Shown in pieces: positions 1 through 6,980 of a DNA stretch of 11,367 nucleotides (positions within the stretch are counted from its first letter, which is position 1; each line of letters begins with the position of its first letter). Source of the stretch: Propionibacterium sp. (lineage in GTDB: Bacteria > Actinomycetota > Actinomycetes > Propionibacteriales > Propionibacteriaceae); assembly GCA_012514785.1 (NCBI GenBank), contig JAAYZP010000037.1:1-11367 (forward strand). The letters run 5' to 3'. The position numbers and the translations under genes were made by a program. The notes beneath the pieces were generated by a model. That model did no database searches, was not told the DNA's origin, and saw nothing but the letters and a program-made list of their open reading frames with translations.

Positions 1-224
1 TAGGCGACGGCGTCGCCGACGGTCTTGAGGTTCTTGGCGTCCTCGTCGGGGATCTCGACGCCGAACTTGTCCTCGCACTCGTAGATGACTTCGACCATCG
101 ACAGCGAGTCGACGCCCAGGTCATCCACGAAGGACTTGTCGAGCTGGACATCCTCCACTGCGACGCCGGCGATGTCGTTGACGATCTCGGCGAGCTGCGT
201 ACGGATCTCTTCGGTGCTGGCCAT
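1..224 (-). CDS. acpP: Acyl carrier protein (partial, C-terminus off the window)
   Basis: Acyl carrier protein of type II fatty-acid synthesis; it carries the growing acyl chain on a 4'-phosphopantetheine arm in the cytoplasm. About 74 residues are visible, beginning MASTEEIRTQLAEIV. The phosphopantetheine site is GVDSL, with the modified serine at about residue 40, followed by the conserved helix II (MVEVIYECEDKFGVEIPDED). The reading frame stays open to position 1, so only the last few residues are missing from a protein that is usually about 80 long. The ATG is supported by an AAAGGAG ribosome site six bases upstream. It is the third gene of the fabD-fabH-acpP operon, 32 bp after fabH, and is presumably followed by fabF off the window. 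An in-cluster ACP with these partners is very unlikely to be a polyketide carrier. Confidence 0.95.
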   Translation of the reverse strand, partial: MASTEEIRTQLAEIVNDIAGVAVEDVQLDKSFVDDLGVDSLSMVEVIYECEDKFGVEIPDEDAKNLKTVGDAVA

Positions 225-230
225 AACTGG

Positions 231-237
231 CTCCTTT
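231..237 (-). promoter_or_regulatory. Ribosome binding site of acpP
   Basis: AAAGGAG on the minus strand, six bases before the ATG at 224. It is the strongest ribosome site in the operon, which agrees with the high amount of ACP that cells need. Confidence 0.8.
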
Positions 238-256
238 CGTTGGTTTGATGTGTGGA

Positions 257-1240
257 TCAGGGCAGGGTGATGACTTGGCCGGCATAGACCAAGCCCGCGC
301 CGAAGCCGATGATCAACGCGGTCTGACCGCTGGTGGCCTGCCCTGATTCCAGCAAGGCTTCGATCGCCAGCGGGATGGATGCCGCTGACGTGTTCCCCAT
401 GTGGTGGATGTCGCGAGCCACGACGACGTCCTCGGGGAGCTTGAGGTGGCGCAACATCGAATCCGTGATCCGGTTGTTGGCCTGGTGGGGGATGAAGACG
501 TCGAGTTCCTCAGGGGTGATCCCGGCGAGCTCGAGCGCTTCCTTCGTCTTCTGGGCGATGGCGGTGGTGGCCCAGCGGAACACCGCGCGCCCCTCCATGT
601 GGATGTAGGGCCGGCCGTCCTCGACCTCGCGCCAGTGGTCGATCTCGATGACCTCGTGCGCGGTGGGGTCCGAGCCCCACACGGTGGGGCCGATGGCCGG
701 CTGGTCGCCGGGGCCGATCACGACGGCACCCGCGCCGTCGCCGAACAGGAACGCCGTCGAGCGGTCCGTGATGTCGATGTACTCGCTCAAGACCTCGGAG
801 CCGACGACGAGCACGTGGGTGGCGTTGCCGGCCCGCACGAGCGCGTCGGCCATGCCGACGCCGTAGGAGAACCCGGCGCAGGCGGCGGAGATGTCGAAGG
901 CGGCCGGCTCGGGCATGCCGAGTTCGTTGGCCAGCAGCGTCGCCATCGAAGGCGTGTTCATGTAGTGCGACACCGTCGAGATGATCACGGTGTCGATCTG
1001 CTCCACGCTGAGGCCGGAGCGTTCGATGGCCTTCCGCGAAGCATCGACGGCGAGCGTCAGCGCGGTCTCGCCCTCGGCCACCCAGCGGCGCTCGTAGATG
1101 CCGGTGCGCTGCTCGATCCACTCGGGGGTGGAGTCGATCATGGTGCACATCTCGGCGTTGTCGACGACGCGGCTCCCGCGAGCAGCGCCGACGCTCATGA
1201 TGCGGCTGTACTTGGCCCCTTCGGGGATGGTGATTGGCAT
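257..1240 (-). CDS. fabH: Beta-ketoacyl-ACP synthase III (FabH)
   Basis: Catalyses the first condensation of fatty-acid synthesis, joining an acyl-CoA primer to malonyl-ACP. The protein has 327 residues, normal for the family. The thiolase-fold triad is complete: Cys121 in DISAACAGF, His252 in PHQANNRI and Asn283 in MGNTSAASIP. Other FabH hallmarks are WIEQRTGI at residues 41-48 and the C-terminal GFGAGLVYAG. Primer choice (acetyl, isobutyryl or anteiso-type CoA) cannot be read from the sequence; many actinobacteria use branched primers. The ATG start has GAGGAGC six bases upstream, and this site overlaps the fabD stop codon, so translation is probably coupled to fabD. It lies 11 bp after fabD and 32 bp before acpP. 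Confidence 0.97.
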   Translation of the reverse strand: MPITIPEGAKYSRIMSVGAARGSRVVDNAEMCTMIDSTPEWIEQRTGIYERRWVAEGETALTLAVDASRKAIERSGLSVEQIDTVIISTVSHYMNTPSMATLLANELGMPEPAAFDISAACAGFSYGVGMADALVRAGNATHVLVVGSEVLSEYIDITDRSTAFLFGDGAGAVVIGPGDQPAIGPTVWGSDPTAHEVIEIDHWREVEDGRPYIHMEGRAVFRWATTAIAQKTKEALELAGITPEELDVFIPHQANNRITDSMLRHLKLPEDVVVARDIHHMGNTSAASIPLAIEALLESGQATSGQTALIIGFGAGLVYAGQVITLP

Positions 1241-1246
1241 TGGGAA

Positions 1247-1253
1247 GCTCCTC
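1247..1253 (-). promoter_or_regulatory. Ribosome binding site of fabH overlapping fabD stop
   Basis: GAGGAGC on the minus strand, six bases before the fabH ATG. Its first bases lie in the TGA stop codon of fabD (1252-1254), an arrangement typical of translational coupling. Confidence 0.75.
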
Positions 1254-2166
1254 AGCCCTGGAAGTGGGTATCGGCGAATAAACGGGCGTCATCCAGCTGG
1301 TCGGGGGTGTTCAGGTTGAACAGTTCCACGCCCTTCAGGTTGCGTTTGGCGATCCCGGTGAGGGTGCCGGCGGGCGTCAGCTCGAGCAGCCCGGTGACAC
1401 CCAGACTGCGCAGCGTATCCATGCAGAGGTCCCAGCGCACGGGGTTGGCCACCTGCCGGACGAGCCGATCGAGCACCTCGACGCCGGAGGCGACGGCGAC
1501 GCCGTCGCGGTTCGACAGGAGCCGGGTGCCGGGATCCGCGGGGGACATCGTCGCGGCCGCCTCGCGCAGCGCTTCGACGGCGGGCTCCATGTGCACGGTG
1601 TGGAATGCGCCGGCCACGCTGAGCGGCACCAGGCGTGTGCGTCGGGGCGCGTTCTCGGCGAGTTCGGCGAGCTGCTCGGTGGTGCCGGCGGCGACGATCT
1701 GGCCGGGCCCGTTGTTGTTGGCCGGGGTGAGGCCGGCCGCCTCGATGGCGGCGAGCACGTCGTCGACCTGGCCGCCGACGACGGCCGTCATCGACGTGGG
1801 GCGCACGGCCGAGGCGTCGGCCATGGCGCGGCCGCGGATCGCGACCAGCCGCATGGCATCGGCAGCGGGCAGCACGCCGGCCAGCGCGGTGGCGGCGAGC
1901 TCGCCGACGGAGTGGCCCGCCAGCACGTCGGCAGCGGCACCGAGCTGCTGCGCGACGGCGATGCTCGCGGCCACCAGGAGTGGCTGGGCGACGGCGGTGT
2001 CGCGGATCGTGTCCGCGTCGGCGTCCCTGCCGAAGTGGGCGAGGTCGAGCCCCGAGGCGTCGCCCAGCTCGGCGAGCGAGGAGGCGAACTCCTCGGATTC
2101 GAGCCAGGGGGCTAGGAAACCAGGGGTCTGGGCGCCCTGTCCGGGCGCAACAATTGCAAGCACCAT
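1252..2166 (-). CDS. fabD: Malonyl-CoA:ACP transacylase (FabD)
   Basis: Transfers malonyl from CoA to acyl carrier protein, supplying the extender unit for FabH and the elongating synthases. 304 residues, the usual length. The acyltransferase signature is complete: GQGAQ at residues 9-13 (oxyanion side), nucleophile Ser86 in AGHSVGELAA, the carboxylate-binding Arg111 in IRGRAM, and catalytic His189 in GAFHTVHM. The glutamine-bearing GPGQIVAAG loop follows at about 153-161. The start is taken at ATG 2166; no good ribosome site is visible before it, and the next codon is GTG, so the exact start is slightly open. It is the first gene of the fab operon and sits 137 bp downstream of the FasR-type regulator gene, with two palindromes between them. 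Confidence 0.96.
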   Translation of the reverse strand: MVLAIVAPGQGAQTPGFLAPWLESEEFASSLAELGDASGLDLAHFGRDADADTIRDTAVAQPLLVAASIAVAQQLGAAADVLAGHSVGELAATALAGVLPAADAMRLVAIRGRAMADASAVRPTSMTAVVGGQVDDVLAAIEAAGLTPANNNGPGQIVAAGTTEQLAELAENAPRRTRLVPLSVAGAFHTVHMEPAVEALREAAATMSPADPGTRLLSNRDGVAVASGVEVLDRLVRQVANPVRWDLCMDTLRSLGVTGLLELTPAGTLTGIAKRNLKGVELFNLNTPDQLDDARLFADTHFQG

Positions 2167-2231
2167 TCAACTGTGCCCCAGAACCACCGGGTGACGTCGG
2201 ACCGACAGCCACGAAAAAGCCACGGGCGAGA

Positions 2232-2248
2232 TTGTGGGAACCCCACAA
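2232..2248. promoter_or_regulatory. Perfect inverted repeat upstream of fabD, candidate operator
   Basis: TTGTGGG-AAC-CCCACAA: 7-bp arms that match perfectly around a 3-bp centre, 66-82 bp upstream of the fabD start. Its location between the regulator gene and the fab operon makes it the best candidate binding site for the FasR-like protein. That link is inferred from position only; I cannot compare it with the experimentally mapped Streptomyces site. No convincing -35/-10 pair was found beside it. Confidence 0.5.
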
Positions 2249-2253
2249 ACAAC

Positions 2254-2271
2254 GCGGGTGAATCACCCCGC
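2254..2271 (-). terminator. Hairpin after fasR, possible terminator or second operator
   Basis: On the minus strand an 8-bp stem (GCGGG, one bulged G, TGA-T-TCA, CCCGC) lies 33 bp beyond the fasR stop codon. It is followed by the T-rich run GTTGTTTGT. The interrupted T-tract makes a weak intrinsic terminator plausible. The core GGGTGAATCACCC (2256-2268) is also a perfect palindrome whose centre is 22 bp, about two helical turns, from the centre of the neighbouring repeat at 2232-2248, so it may instead be a second operator. Confidence 0.4.
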
Positions 2272-2303
2272 CAGGGGCTCTGGTGGTTGTGCAGGACCGT
2301 GAA

Positions 2304-3503
2304 TTACGAGCGTGGTCTGTGGAGGCGGCCGAGCGTGATCGCCATGCGCAGGATGTACGCCTCCCGCGCGTTGGTCGGGTTGCAGCCGGTGATCTCGGTG
2401 ATGCGCTTCAGCCGGTACCGGACCGTGTTCGGGTGCACGAACATGGCTCGCGCGGTGGCCTCCATCGAGGAGCCGTGGTCCAGGAAGCTCACCGCCGTCT
2501 CCAGGAGTTCCTTGTGCCCCGCGAGCGAGCCGAAGACGTCGGTGGCGAGCGAGCGGCGGGCGTGGCCGTCGCCGGAGAGCGCGCGCTCGGGCAGGAGGTC
2601 GCTCGCCAGGAGGGTGGACGGCCCCTCCGGCCAGGCGCGGGCGGCCCGGTAGCCGGACGCGGCCTCGCGGGCGGACTGCGCCGCCTCGGCCAGCGAATCG
2701 ACGATGGGGCCGATGACGACGGGGCCGTCGGCGAAGTAGTTCCGAAGCTGTTCGATGACCTGGCAGGTCTCCACCGGCGTCGTGACGGCGTCGCCCCCGA
2801 AGATGCAGACGAGGCGCTCGCCCTGGGGCGTGGCGAGGAGCTCGAGGCCCACCTTGCCTGCGGAGCGGCGCAGGACCTCGATGTTGGTGTCGGGCCGGGC
2901 TCCGGCGATGGCCACGGTGACCTTCGAGTCGTTGTCCCAGCCGAGCGTGGAGGCCCGCGAGAGCACGGACTCGTCGGTCTCGCCCCGGACGACGGCGTCG
3001 ATCACGGACGCCTCGAGGCGGGAGTCCCAGGCGCCGCGGGATTCGGCGGCGCGTGCGTAGATGGCGGCGGCGGCGAAGGCGACCTCGCGGGAGTACTGCA
3101 GGATGGCCAGCGTGAGGGCGGAGCGGTCGTTGCGGGGCAGCAGCTGGCCGATCTGCTCCTCGACGACCTCCGTGGTGGTGCGCACGAGGTCGACGGTCTG
3201 GCGCAGCGAGATGCGCCGCGCCATCAGCCGCGGGGCCACCTCGAAGATCGATTCCGGCTCGAACTGCTCGCCGGTGAGCCAGGTGACGAAGCCGTCGATG
3301 CCGGTGCGGGCCACCATGGAGATCCAGCAGCGGGACTCGGCGTCGAGCGCGGTGAACCACGGGTGACGCTCGTCCAGGGCGGCGATGGTGGCGGTGTTGA
3401 TCTCACTGCTGACGGCACGGAAGCGCTTGATCAGGCCCGCCTTGCCCCGGACAGGGGAGAGGGGGGTCATCGATGACCGCGCCCGTGCACCTTCAGAAGT
3501 CAT
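2304..3503 (-). CDS. fasR: FasR/PucR-type transcriptional regulator of fatty-acid synthesis
   Basis: Predicted cytoplasmic DNA-binding protein of 399 residues. The C-terminal segment (about 332-392) is a PucR-type helix-turn-helix: LLETAVSFLDHGSSMEATAR, then MFVHPNTVRYRLKRITEITG. The middle (about 160-300) looks like the GGDEF-like domain common in this group, and the N-terminal 150 residues are a mostly helical segment containing HPWFTALDAESRCW. In Streptomyces coelicolor, FasR is a regulator of this class encoded directly upstream of fabD-fabH-acpP-fabF and activates that operon. The same gene order here supports the name; function is inferred from synteny. The ATG at 3503 has no strong ribosome site, but a TANNNT-like TAGGCT lies six bases before it, so a leaderless transcript is possible. 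An in-frame ATG 11 codons later has even less support. The gene starts 17 bp after the helicase gene. Confidence 0.82.
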   Translation of the reverse strand: MTSEGARARSSMTPLSPVRGKAGLIKRFRAVSSEINTATIAALDERHPWFTALDAESRCWISMVARTGIDGFVTWLTGEQFEPESIFEVAPRLMARRISLRQTVDLVRTTTEVVEEQIGQLLPRNDRSALTLAILQYSREVAFAAAAIYARAAESRGAWDSRLEASVIDAVVRGETDESVLSRASTLGWDNDSKVTVAIAGARPDTNIEVLRRSAGKVGLELLATPQGERLVCIFGGDAVTTPVETCQVIEQLRNYFADGPVVIGPIVDSLAEAAQSAREAASGYRAARAWPEGPSTLLASDLLPERALSGDGHARRSLATDVFGSLAGHKELLETAVSFLDHGSSMEATARAMFVHPNTVRYRLKRITEITGCNPTNAREAYILRMAITLGRLHRPRS

Positions 3504-3520
3504 TGGCTCAGCCTATATCG

Positions 3521-5266
3521 CTATTTGCCGAGCCAGCCGCTGATCTCCCGGATGCGCTCCTCGACCTCGTCGCTCGAGGCCTTGGCCAGCGGCGGGCCCC
3601 CGCAGGCGCGCCGGAGGTCGGCGTGGACGTGGCTGTGGGGCACGGCCTGCAGCCGGGCGTACTGCGAGACGAGGGAGTTGAGCTGCTTGCGGCGGTCGGC
3701 CATGGCGCGGTGCAGCGCCACCTCGGGCTGCCGCCTGGTCTCGTGCTCGCGACGCTGCAGCTGGCGGCGCTGGCGGTCGGCCAGCAGCGTCTTCACCTGG
3801 TCGGTGTCGAGCAGGCCGGGGATGCCCAGGTATTCCTGCTCGTCCTGCGACTGCGGCTCGGCGAACATGCCGTACTGCTGCGACTCGAAGAGCACGTGGT
3901 CGAAGGTGGCAGCGGAGTCGACCGCCTCGAACTCCCCGAGGAGCTCGTCCGGGGCGTTGTCCTGCCGGTTGGCCTCGGCCATCTCCGCCTCCGACTCGTC
4001 CCAGAGGCCCTCGTCGGGGTTCTGCTTGCGGCGGCCGAGCACGTGGTCGCGCTGGCGCTCCAGCGAGCCGGCGTGCGAGAGGATGATCGGCACCGTCGGG
4101 AGGAACACCGTCGCCAGCTCCCCGCGACGACGCAGGCGCACGAAGCGCCCCACGGCCTGGGCGAAGAACAGCGGCGTCGACGTCGCGGTGGCGTAGACGC
4201 CGACGGCCAGCCGCGGCACGTCGACGCCCTCGGAGACCATCCGCACGGCCACGAGCCAGCGCTGCTCCGAGGCGCTGAACTCGTCGATCCGCGCCGACGC
4301 TTTGGGCTCGTCGGAGAGCACGAGGGTGGGCTTCTCTCCGGTGATCGATTCGAGGACGCGCGCGTAGGCGCGGGCCTGGGTCTGGTTGGTGGCGATGACG
4401 AGCCCGCCCGCGTCGGGGACGTGGCGGCGCGTCTCGGTGAGGCGCTTGTCGGCGGCGGCCAGCACGGCCGAGATCCACTCGCCCTTGGGGTCGAGCGCGG
4501 TGCGCCAGGCGTGCGACGTGAGGTCCTTGGTGAGCGGCTCCCCGAGGTTGGCGGCCATCTCGTCGCCGGCCTTGGTGCGCCACCGCATGGGGCCGCCGTA
4601 GGACATGAACACCACCGGCCGCACGACGCTGTCCTTCAGTGCGTCGGCGTAGCCGTAGGTGTATTCGGCGCGGCTGACGCGGGCGCCGTCGTAGGCCTGG
4701 TCGTAGGTGACGAACGGGATCGGGTGCTCGTCGGAGCGGAAAGGCGTGCCGGTCAGCAGGACACGGCGCTTGGCGTAGTGGAATGCCTCGCGCAGCGCGT
4801 CGCCCCAGCTGCGGGTGTCGCCGGCGTGGTGGACCTCGTCGAGGACGACGAGGGTGTCCTGGCTGAGGCAGATGCCCTCGTAGACCCAGGGGCGCACCGC
4901 GACGCCGGCGTAGGTGACGGTGGAGCCGACGTACTCGCGGGACCGGCCGCGCTTGGCGGTGTTGCCGGGGTCGAGGTGGATGCCGACGCGGGCGGCGGCG
5001 TCGGCCCACTGCACCTTGAGGTGTTCGGTGGGGGTGACGACGATGATGCGCTTGATCTCACGCGCCTCGAGAAGGTCCTTGGCCACCTTGAGCGCGAAGG
5101 TGGTCTTGCCGGCGCCGGGCGTGGCCACGCAGAGGAAATCCTGGGGCCCGGCGTCGTGGTACTGGGTGAGCGCCTCCGCCTGCCACGCGCGCAGGCTCGA
5201 CGCAGTTCCCCAGGCGGCCCGCTGGGGGAACGCGGGGGAGAGATGCTCGAAGGCGGCGGAGGACAC
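3521..5266 (-). CDS. DEAH-type superfamily II helicase
   Basis: Predicted ATP-dependent DNA helicase or translocase, 581 residues. Motifs in order: LRAWQAEAL at 25-33 (adenine-side Q-like motif), Walker A ATPGAGKTT at 48-56, VVTPTEHLKVQW (Ia), Walker B DEVHH at 143-147, LTGTPFR at 171-177 (III), MVSEGVDVP at 343-351 (V) and QAVGRFVR at 370-377 (VI). The layout resembles the RAD25/XPB and restriction-enzyme R-subunit group. Residues 400-581 are a charged, largely helical tail ending in a segment (about 515-581) that I cannot assign; it has no nuclease motif I can recognise. No methylase or specificity gene is nearby, so this is unlikely to be a restriction system. The start is GTG at 5266: an in-frame TGA is 10 codons upstream with no ATG, GTG or TTG between. 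Cellular role unknown; DNA repair is a guess. Confidence 0.88.
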   Translation of the reverse strand: MSSAAFEHLSPAFPQRAAWGTASSLRAWQAEALTQYHDAGPQDFLCVATPGAGKTTFALKVAKDLLEAREIKRIIVVTPTEHLKVQWADAAARVGIHLDPGNTAKRGRSREYVGSTVTYAGVAVRPWVYEGICLSQDTLVVLDEVHHAGDTRSWGDALREAFHYAKRRVLLTGTPFRSDEHPIPFVTYDQAYDGARVSRAEYTYGYADALKDSVVRPVVFMSYGGPMRWRTKAGDEMAANLGEPLTKDLTSHAWRTALDPKGEWISAVLAAADKRLTETRRHVPDAGGLVIATNQTQARAYARVLESITGEKPTLVLSDEPKASARIDEFSASEQRWLVAVRMVSEGVDVPRLAVGVYATATSTPLFFAQAVGRFVRLRRRGELATVFLPTVPIILSHAGSLERQRDHVLGRRKQNPDEGLWDESEAEMAEANRQDNAPDELLGEFEAVDSAATFDHVLFESQQYGMFAEPQSQDEQEYLGIPGLLDTDQVKTLLADRQRRQLQRREHETRRQPEVALHRAMADRRKQLNSLVSQYARLQAVPHSHVHADLRRACGGPPLAKASSDEVEERIREISGWLGK

Positions 5267-5288
5267 GGAGGGGAACTTTACCTCCGTG
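5264..5288. repeat. Perfect 8-bp inverted repeat enclosing the helicase start
   Basis: On the minus strand CACGGAGG, a 9-nt loop, then CCTCCGTG. The GTG of the right arm is the helicase start codon, and the left arm holds the only GGAGG near it. As RNA this would pair a Shine-Dalgarno with the start region; as DNA it would be a palindrome over the -10 element and start point. Confidence 0.75.
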
Positions 5289-5302
5289 CCGAATCAAGGC
5301 AA
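5275..5302 (-). promoter_or_regulatory. Candidate promoter of the helicase gene, possibly leaderless
   Basis: Minus strand TTGCCT (5297-5302), a 16-bp spacer and TAAAGT (5275-5280). The -10 element ends eight bases before the GTG, the distance expected when transcription starts at or next to the start codon, as in many actinobacterial leaderless genes. The pattern match is moderate, not proof. Confidence 0.45.
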
Positions 5303-5326
5303 CCGTTCGAGCAGGTGTGTCGCGCC

Positions 5327-6811
5327 TCAGCGGAGGTCGGCCCCGAGGCGCCCGAAGTTCTGCAGCAGCCGCGGCACGCGGTAGTGCATGTCCTCGTACA
5401 CCTCGCGGTTGGCATCCGAGACCTCGACCTGGGTTTCGGCCGCATCGCCCCGCAACAGCTGGTAGCCGGCGTCGAGCGTGTCGACGACGCCGAGCGCCTT
5501 GGCGCCGAGGATCGCGGCGCCCAGCCCCGACCCCTCGGCACCGGCGGTCACGGTCAGCGGCCGGTTCATCACGCCCGCGACGATGTCGCGCCACACCTGG
5601 GAGCGGAACACGCCGCCGGTGGCCCGGATCTCCTCGACGCGGTTGATCATCCTCAGGCGGCGCAGGATGGTCCAGAGCTGGAACGCGACGCCCTCGATTC
5701 CGGCGCGGATGAAGTGGTCGGCGGTGTGCGCCCGGCGGACGTGGAGGAACGCGCCCCGGATCTCGGAGTCCCACAGCGATGCGCGCTCGGCGACGAGATA
5801 GGGCACCATCACCAGCCCCTCGGCGCCTGCGGGGATCGCCTCGGCACGACGACATGCCTCGGCGTCGTCGGCGCCGGGCGCGTAGGTCTCGGTGAGCCAG
5901 CGCTGCACCATGCCGCCGTTGCTGACGGCCCCGCCCGCCACCCAGACGTCCTTGGTCAGGGCGTAGCAGAACAATCCGGTGACGACGGCGGGGTTGCGCA
6001 CCACCATCCGCACGGCGCCGCTGGTGCCGATCGACAGGCCCGCCTTGCCGGGCTCCATGGCACCAGTGCCCAGGTTGCCGAGCGGGCCGTCGCCGGCGCC
6101 GACGACGACGGGGAGGCCCGCGGCGAGCCCCACCCGGGCCGCGACGGGGGCGGCCAGCGGCAGGACGTCGGTGGTGTCGTGGATGTGGGGCAGCTGGTCC
6201 GCGCGGAGCCCGGTGATCTCGAGCGCCTCGGGGTTCCACTCGCGGGCCTCCATGTCGAGCATGCCGCTGCCGGAGGCGGTGGACAGCTCCGTGGCGACCC
6301 GCCCGGTAAGGACCACGAGGATCCAGTCCTTGAGCCCGATCCAGTGCGCCGTGCGCTGCAGGATGTCCGGGTGGTGCTGGCTGAACCACCGTAGCTTCAC
6401 CAGCGGCGCCATCGGGTGCGTGGGCGTGCCGCTCATGTAGTGGAGGCGGGGCCCGGTGGCGTGCTCGTTGAGGTCGTCCGCCTCCGCACGTGCCCGCGAG
6501 TCCGCCCAGGTCAGCAGCTCGGTGACGGGCCGCTGGTCGCCGTCCAGCCCGATCAGGCCGTGCATGGCCGTGCTGATGGAGATGCCGATGATGCGCGTCG
6601 CATCGATCCTCGCGACGACCTCCGCGATCGCCTGCAGCACCCCCTGCGCGATGGCGTCGGGGTCCTGCACGTGCCACCCCGGCTGGGGGTTCAGGAGGGG
6701 GTACTCGGCGGAGGCGGTTTCGCGCACGACGCCGTCGACCGAGAATAGTGATGCCTTGGCTGCTGTGGTGCCGACGTCGAGTCCGAGGATGACGTCGCTG
6801 GCGGGACTCAT
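5327..6811 (-). CDS. gntK: FGGY-family sugar kinase, probable gluconokinase
   Basis: ATP-dependent kinase of 494 residues, normal for the FGGY family; probably phosphorylates gluconate to 6-phosphogluconate, feeding the pentose-phosphate pathway. The N-terminal phosphate loop is LDVGTTAAKA (11-20). The segments STAMHGLIGLD (80-90), LTWADSRA and MSGTPTHPMAPLVKLRW (126-142) resemble FGGY gluconokinases; xylulokinases usually show QMHG at the first. The catalytic base is Asp241 in GAGDGPLGN, and the adenosine-binding motif is RATGGVFRSQVW (396-407). The ATG at 6811 has AAGGA nine bases upstream. No gluconate permease or 6-phosphogluconate dehydrogenase gene is in view, so substrate choice rests on these motifs alone; xylulose or another polyol sugar is the alternative. 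It ends 60 bp before the helicase gene and is divergent from the SRPBCC-epimerase gene. Confidence 0.85.
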   Translation of the reverse strand: MSPASDVILGLDVGTTAAKASLFSVDGVVRETASAEYPLLNPQPGWHVQDPDAIAQGVLQAIAEVVARIDATRIIGISISTAMHGLIGLDGDQRPVTELLTWADSRARAEADDLNEHATGPRLHYMSGTPTHPMAPLVKLRWFSQHHPDILQRTAHWIGLKDWILVVLTGRVATELSTASGSGMLDMEAREWNPEALEITGLRADQLPHIHDTTDVLPLAAPVAARVGLAAGLPVVVGAGDGPLGNLGTGAMEPGKAGLSIGTSGAVRMVVRNPAVVTGLFCYALTKDVWVAGGAVSNGGMVQRWLTETYAPGADDAEACRRAEAIPAGAEGLVMVPYLVAERASLWDSEIRGAFLHVRRAHTADHFIRAGIEGVAFQLWTILRRLRMINRVEEIRATGGVFRSQVWRDIVAGVMNRPLTVTAGAEGSGLGAAILGAKALGVVDTLDAGYQLLRGDAAETQVEVSDANREVYEDMHYRVPRLLQNFGRLGADLR

Positions 6812-6820
6812 ATGGAACCG

Positions 6821-6825
6821 TCCTT
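6821..6825 (-). promoter_or_regulatory. Ribosome binding site of the gluconokinase gene
   Basis: AAGGA on the minus strand, nine bases before the ATG at 6811; supports that start. Confidence 0.6.
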
Positions 6826-6852
6826 CACTCGGGGTATTCCAGGTCAGGCTAC

Positions 6853-6882
6853 GGGTTCGGCGCTCGCCACGAGCGGGAACCC
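6853..6882. repeat. Nested inverted repeat upstream of the kinase gene
   Basis: Outer arms GGGTTC (6853-6858) and GAACCC (6877-6882) enclose inner arms CGCTCG (6861-6866) and CGAGCG (6870-6875) with a CCA loop: 12 base pairs with a small 2x1 internal bulge. It lies 42-71 bp upstream of the gluconokinase ATG. A TAGCCT sequence on the minus strand at 6846-6851 could be a -10 element next to it. Operator or structured leader are both possible. Confidence 0.5.
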
Positions 6883-6912
6883 CTCAACCGCGCGACGTGA
6901 TCGCTCGGGTGA

Positions 6913-6948
6913 GCCGCCACCATCCCTGTCCGGCCGTAGAGTGGCGGC
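6913..6948. repeat. Inverted repeat around a candidate -10 of the epimerase gene
   Basis: GCCGCCAC (6913-6920) and GTGGCGGC (6941-6948) are perfect 8-bp arms with a 20-bp spacer. TAGAGT at 6937-6942 on the plus strand, 38 bp before the ATG, fits a -10 element overlapping the right arm; no good -35 is visible. GC-rich 8-bp repeats occur by chance in such DNA, so regulatory meaning is tentative. Confidence 0.35.
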
Positions 6949-6968
6949 ACGAACAGCACCGAGTCCCT

Positions 6969-6974
6969 GGAGGG
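6969..6974 (+). promoter_or_regulatory. Ribosome binding site of the SRPBCC-epimerase gene
   Basis: GGAGGG six bases before ATG 6981. It decides this start over in-frame starts further upstream, which would run through the divergent promoter region and the gluconokinase gene. Confidence 0.75.
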
Positions 6975-6980
6975 CGAACC

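Noticed and set aside
401..2194. Long plus-strand open frame opposite fabH and fabD
   Set aside because: Antisense to two genes with complete catalytic motifs; the encoded sequence has no recognisable domain and changes composition at the gene boundary.
3521..5266. Restriction or phage-defence system built on the helicase
   Set aside because: No methylase, specificity subunit, nuclease or other defence gene is adjacent; the neighbours are a metabolic kinase and the fatty-acid operon.
3473..6394. Very long open frame (973 codons) on the plus strand opposite the helicase and gluconokinase genes
   Set aside because: The translation is low-complexity, rich in Gly, Val, Asp and His with no domain, and mirrors the codon pattern of the two well-supported minus-strand genes. 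Such shadows are normal in high-GC DNA.
5058..6677. 539-codon minus-strand frame overlapping the gluconokinase and helicase genes
   Set aside because: Arg/Gly/Pro-rich out-of-frame shadow. Both overlapped genes have intact motifs in their own frames, so it is not a fusion or frameshift.
5327..6811. Xylulokinase assignment
   Set aside because: The AMHG and GTPTHPM segments fit FGGY gluconokinases better and no xylose isomerase gene is nearby. It remains the main alternative.
6456..6980. Upstream extension of the SRPBCC-epimerase frame
   Set aside because: The frame is open by chance through the divergent promoter and the kinase gene. The SRPBCC domain begins right after ATG 6981, which has a good ribosome site.
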